Shown: piece by piece, positions 61,801 through 64,000 of the stretch | How positions within the stretch are numbered: position 1 is the stretch's first letter | Layout: every line of letters starts with the position of its first letter | Assembly (NCBI RefSeq): GCF_009745985.1 | Contig: NZ_WFIX01000190.1 | Location: forward strand, 558,001-622,000 | From: Microbacterium karelineae | GTDB lineage: Bacteria; Actinomycetota; Actinomycetes; Actinomycetales; Microbacteriaceae | Reading direction: 5' to 3' | DNA: 64,000 nt | Notes under the pieces: model-generated | Databases searched by the model: none | What the model was told of the DNA's origin: nothing | Seen by the model: the letters and a program-made list of their open reading frames with translations, nothing else | Made by a program: the position numbers and the translations under genes

Positions 61801-63300
61801 TCAGCGGCGCACGAGCTTCTCTGACGACTCCCGCGTGGTCGTGCCGTCCGTGACGGCGACCGCCAGCGACGCGCCGCGATCGGCGTCTGTCACGTCGTAC
61901 GTCCGGCCGTCGGCCCCGGGGATCGGATCCCCGTCCCGGAGCCACTGGTACGCGAGGTCGGCGCGCACCGCCCAGGATCCGGTGACGGCCTTCAGCGTGT
62001 GACCGACCTTCGCCGCGCCCGCGACGACCGGTCGCGGTCCGCGCTCCTCGCCCGCGAGCGACACGGATCCGTCGTCGCCCACGACGATCTCGGCGGTCAT
62101 CGCCGCCGCGAGGTCGATGCGCTGCCAGCTCTCCTCCTCGCCCACGTCGAGGGGGTGGCCCGAATCGATCGCGGTGAGCGCGAGCACCTCGCGACGCTGC
62201 GCATCGGTCAGCTCGGGGCGGCTGCTGATGAGGAGCGATTCGGCGCCGTCGGGGACGACGACGTCCTCGCCGCGCTCGCCCGTGAGGGGGAACCCGTAGC
62301 TCAGCTTCTCCTGGAAGAACGCGAGCGCGTCGCGGGTGCTCATGTACGGCGTGTCCTCGGAGATGCAGACCTCGAGCGTCGCGCCGCAGCCCTCCTCGAG
62401 CACGTCGTGCAGCTCGGACGAGGCCTCTTCCATGAGCCCGGCGAACTCCTCGTCGGCCCAGCGCAGCTGGACGATCTTCTGGCCCATCATCCGCCCACCG
62501 ACCACGTCGAGGGCGAAGTGGGCGCCCATCACGATGCGGTTGTCGCCCGCCTCGGCCGTGCGGGCGAGGATCTGCGGAGCGAGCTCCGGCAGCATCGTCG
62601 CGAGCGCGGTGCCCTGCCAGTACGCCTGAGACGTGTGGCCGGACGGGAACGCGCCGCTCGTGGAGGCCCAGGCGTCGCCGCCCTCCTTGTCGACGAGCGT
62701 CAGCCGACCGCCGTCGTCGGTGCTGTACACGAGCTCACCGTCCACCATGTTCATCTGCAGGTAGGGGCGATCGAAGTCGAAGAACGTCTTCGGCGGATTG
62801 GTCGACGCGTAGTAGCCGATGAGGCCGCCGCTCTTCGTGAGCAGCGCCCGGGTCTTCGGCAGCTCGCCGTTCGCCATCGCGCCGGCGTAGATCGCGCCGA
62901 GGTCCTTGCCGAGACCGTCCGCCATCGTCAGCGACATGTCGCCGTACTGGTCGACGATCGCGCGCTCGTGCTGTTCGTCGCTCGCCGTCGTGTTGATCTC
63001 GGCGGTGACGTCCTCGTTGAAGGCCATCACCTCCGCGTCGCCGGTCTCGGCATACGCCCCATCGGTGCGCAGGGCGTCGAAGACGTCGAGCATGCGGATC
63101 GACCAGTTCTCGGGATCCGGGTCGGTCTTCGAACCCGTGCTCGTGGTGTCGTTCGAGGCGTACGGCTGGGTCAGCTGTTCGTCGGTGAAGCCGTCTGCGG
63201 CATGCGCCGCTGTCGCGCCGACGATGCTGGGGAGGAGCACGCCGGCTCCGAGGGCGATGGCCGCGGCCCTGCGGGGCCGGGTGAGAGGAGAGGTGGTCAC
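61801..63300 (-). CDS. Secreted PAP2/class A acid phosphatase-like protein with Ig-like tail
   Basis: 499 residues from GTG (AAGGA upstream). Signal peptide about 1-34 (ending AAHAAD). The PAP2 triad of motifs is complete: 'KTFFDFDRPY' (KxxxxxxRP), 'FPSGHTSQAYWQG' (PSGH) and 'NRIVMGAHFALDVVGG' (Rx6HxxxD). The C-terminal about 80 residues form an Ig-like unit ('AKVGHTLKAVTGSW', 'LAYQWLRDGDPIPGADGRTY'). It probably hydrolyses phosphomonoesters outside the cell or on the surface. Confidence 0.9.
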   Translation of the reverse strand: MTTSPLTRPRRAAAIALGAGVLLPSIVGATAAHAADGFTDEQLTQPYASNDTTSTGSKTDPDPENWSIRMLDVFDALRTDGAYAETGDAEVMAFNEDVTAEINTTASDEQHERAIVDQYGDMSLTMADGLGKDLGAIYAGAMANGELPKTRALLTKSGGLIGYYASTNPPKTFFDFDRPYLQMNMVDGELVYSTDDGGRLTLVDKEGGDAWASTSGAFPSGHTSQAYWQGTALATMLPELAPQILARTAEAGDNRIVMGAHFALDVVGGRMMGQKIVQLRWADEEFAGLMEEASSELHDVLEEGCGATLEVCISEDTPYMSTRDALAFFQEKLSYGFPLTGERGEDVVVPDGAESLLISSRPELTDAQRREVLALTAIDSGHPLDVGEEESWQRIDLAAAMTAEIVVGDDGSVSLAGEERGPRPVVAGAAKVGHTLKAVTGSWAVRADLAYQWLRDGDPIPGADGRTYDVTDADRGASLAVAVTDGTTTRESSEKLVRR

Positions 63301-63503
63301 GGGGATCCTTCGTCGTGGTGGTCGAATCGGATCCACGGTGCCGTGCATGGCGGAACGCGAGATGAACGACACATGACGACGGCGTGCGGACCCTGTTGAC
63401 GTACATCAGGGGAACACGAAGCGGGCGGGCGCGGTGACCCGCGCCCGCCCCGTGGTCCGTCGTGAGGCGGACCGCGCGCGGAGCCCCATCTCCGCGCGAG
63501 TCA

Positions 63504-64000
63504 TCAGCCGATGTTGACCGCCATCTCGTTCGGCTGCGCCGCGAGCGCGTCGCTCTCGGCGAGCACCTCGCCGGTGGCGAGGTCGACCGACACGACGCGG
63601 TCGTTTGCGACATCGGCGACGTAGGCGACGGATCCGTCGGTCGTCAGCGCCGGGTGCGGCTCCTGCCACTCTGCGGGCGACTCCCACGCGTCGATGACCG
63701 GGTGCTCGTCCGTGATCTCGCCCGTCGCGGGGTCGAGGACGTGGATGGATCCGTCGGAGCCGAGGATGTAGGCGTTGTCCTCGGGACCGCGGACGACGCC
63801 GCGCCACGTGTACTCGATGCCGTCGAGCTCGACGACCTCGTATTCGTGGGCCGCCGTGTCGATCAGCGCGACCTCGTGGAGGAAGTAGCCCTCCGCGTCG
63901 GGGTCGTTCTTGTAGTCGCCGACGATGATCGGGCTCGTCTCGGACACGTACGCGTTGCCCATGCGGCCGTACTCGTCCGGCGCGGTGAACTTCTCGAACT
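63504..64000 (-). CDS. Beta-propeller protein, AztD-like, N-terminal part beyond the window
   Basis: Partial, about 165 C-terminal residues visible. It continues upstream through 'EKFTAPDEYGRMGNAY'. Propeller blades: 'GSDGSIHVLDPATGEI', 'TTDGSVAYVADVANDRVVSVDLATGEVLAES', and the end 'QPNEMAVNIG'. The last motif (PNExAVxxG) matches the zinc metallochaperone AztD as I remember it, but surface propellers of other roles look alike. No aztA-C genes are visible; the flank is outside the window. Confidence 0.6.
   Translation of the reverse strand, partial: FEKFTAPDEYGRMGNAYVSETSPIIVGDYKNDPDAEGYFLHEVALIDTAAHEYEVVELDGIEYTWRGVVRGPEDNAYILGSDGSIHVLDPATGEITDEHPVIDAWESPAEWQEPHPALTTDGSVAYVADVANDRVVSVDLATGEVLAESDALAAQPNEMAVNIG

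Overview
The window is a continuous piece of a high-GC actinobacterial chromosome, by eye close to 70% GC. Codon use, TANNNT-type -10 boxes, frequent GTG starts and leaderless starts, the rpsF-ssb-rpsR-rplI block and a DnaB helicase carrying an intein all fit a Microbacteriaceae member. Microbacterium is my best guess, but the genus is inference. Nearly every base is coding. I see no tRNA, rRNA, CRISPR array, prophage or intact insertion sequence.

Left part (1-13.8 kb). A large secreted GEVED/DUF11-type surface protein runs off the left edge. It is followed by an acetyltransferase and by a GAF-domain regulator beside an NAD aldehyde dehydrogenase and its DUF779 partner. A divergent membrane protein comes next, then a tightly overlapping operon: a PhnD/PhnC/PhnE-type ABC importer, a tyrosine-phosphatase-like enzyme and a TetR regulator.

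13.8-21 kb. The methylcitrate genes prpD-prpB-prpC are followed by a convergent TM-helix (MscS-superfamily) channel gene and the ribosomal/replication block rpsF-ssb-rpsR-rplI.

21-40.6 kb. A 20-kb carbohydrate cluster lies between rplI and dnaB, which are close neighbours in many actinobacteria. It encodes a LacI regulator, a YtfQRT-YjfF-like ABC importer with an extra two-domain ATPase, and three very large secreted GH43 proteins. One of these has two catalytic domains, and all three end in the same Cys-containing module. A WxL-like/DUF916-like surface pair closes the cluster. Together they look like an extracellular arabinan or arabino/galactofuranoside degradation and uptake system.

40.6-47.6 kb. 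A DnaA-box-rich leader precedes dnaB, whose P-loop is interrupted by a 399-residue intein with class 3 features. Then come a small membrane protein, a MerR/SulP pair with a clear operator, a CPBP protease and a COG2426 membrane protein.

47.6-64 kb. Folate genes pabC/pabA/pabB are followed by a thiolase plus short-chain dehydrogenase, a TetR-controlled drug-type ABC exporter with a leaderless promoter, and an EamA exporter with a divergent LysR. Small catabolic genes follow, including an aldo-keto reductase broken by one amber codon. A secreted PAP2 phosphatase and a partial AztD-like beta-propeller protein end the window.

The most unusual signal is not a gene. Twelve palindrome-ended intergenic elements occur at 13-16 kb and 48-59 kb. 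Ten of them (families A and B) are each exactly 80 bp from an outer CAC to GTG, usually opening CACAA and closing TTGTG. Two more (family C) have unrelated ends and measure 78 bp between their outermost complementary bases. Interiors vary strongly while length and ends are kept. Two of the elements form the last codons of genes. A second genome-scale oddity is a strong excess of the hexamer GGATCC in all reading frames.
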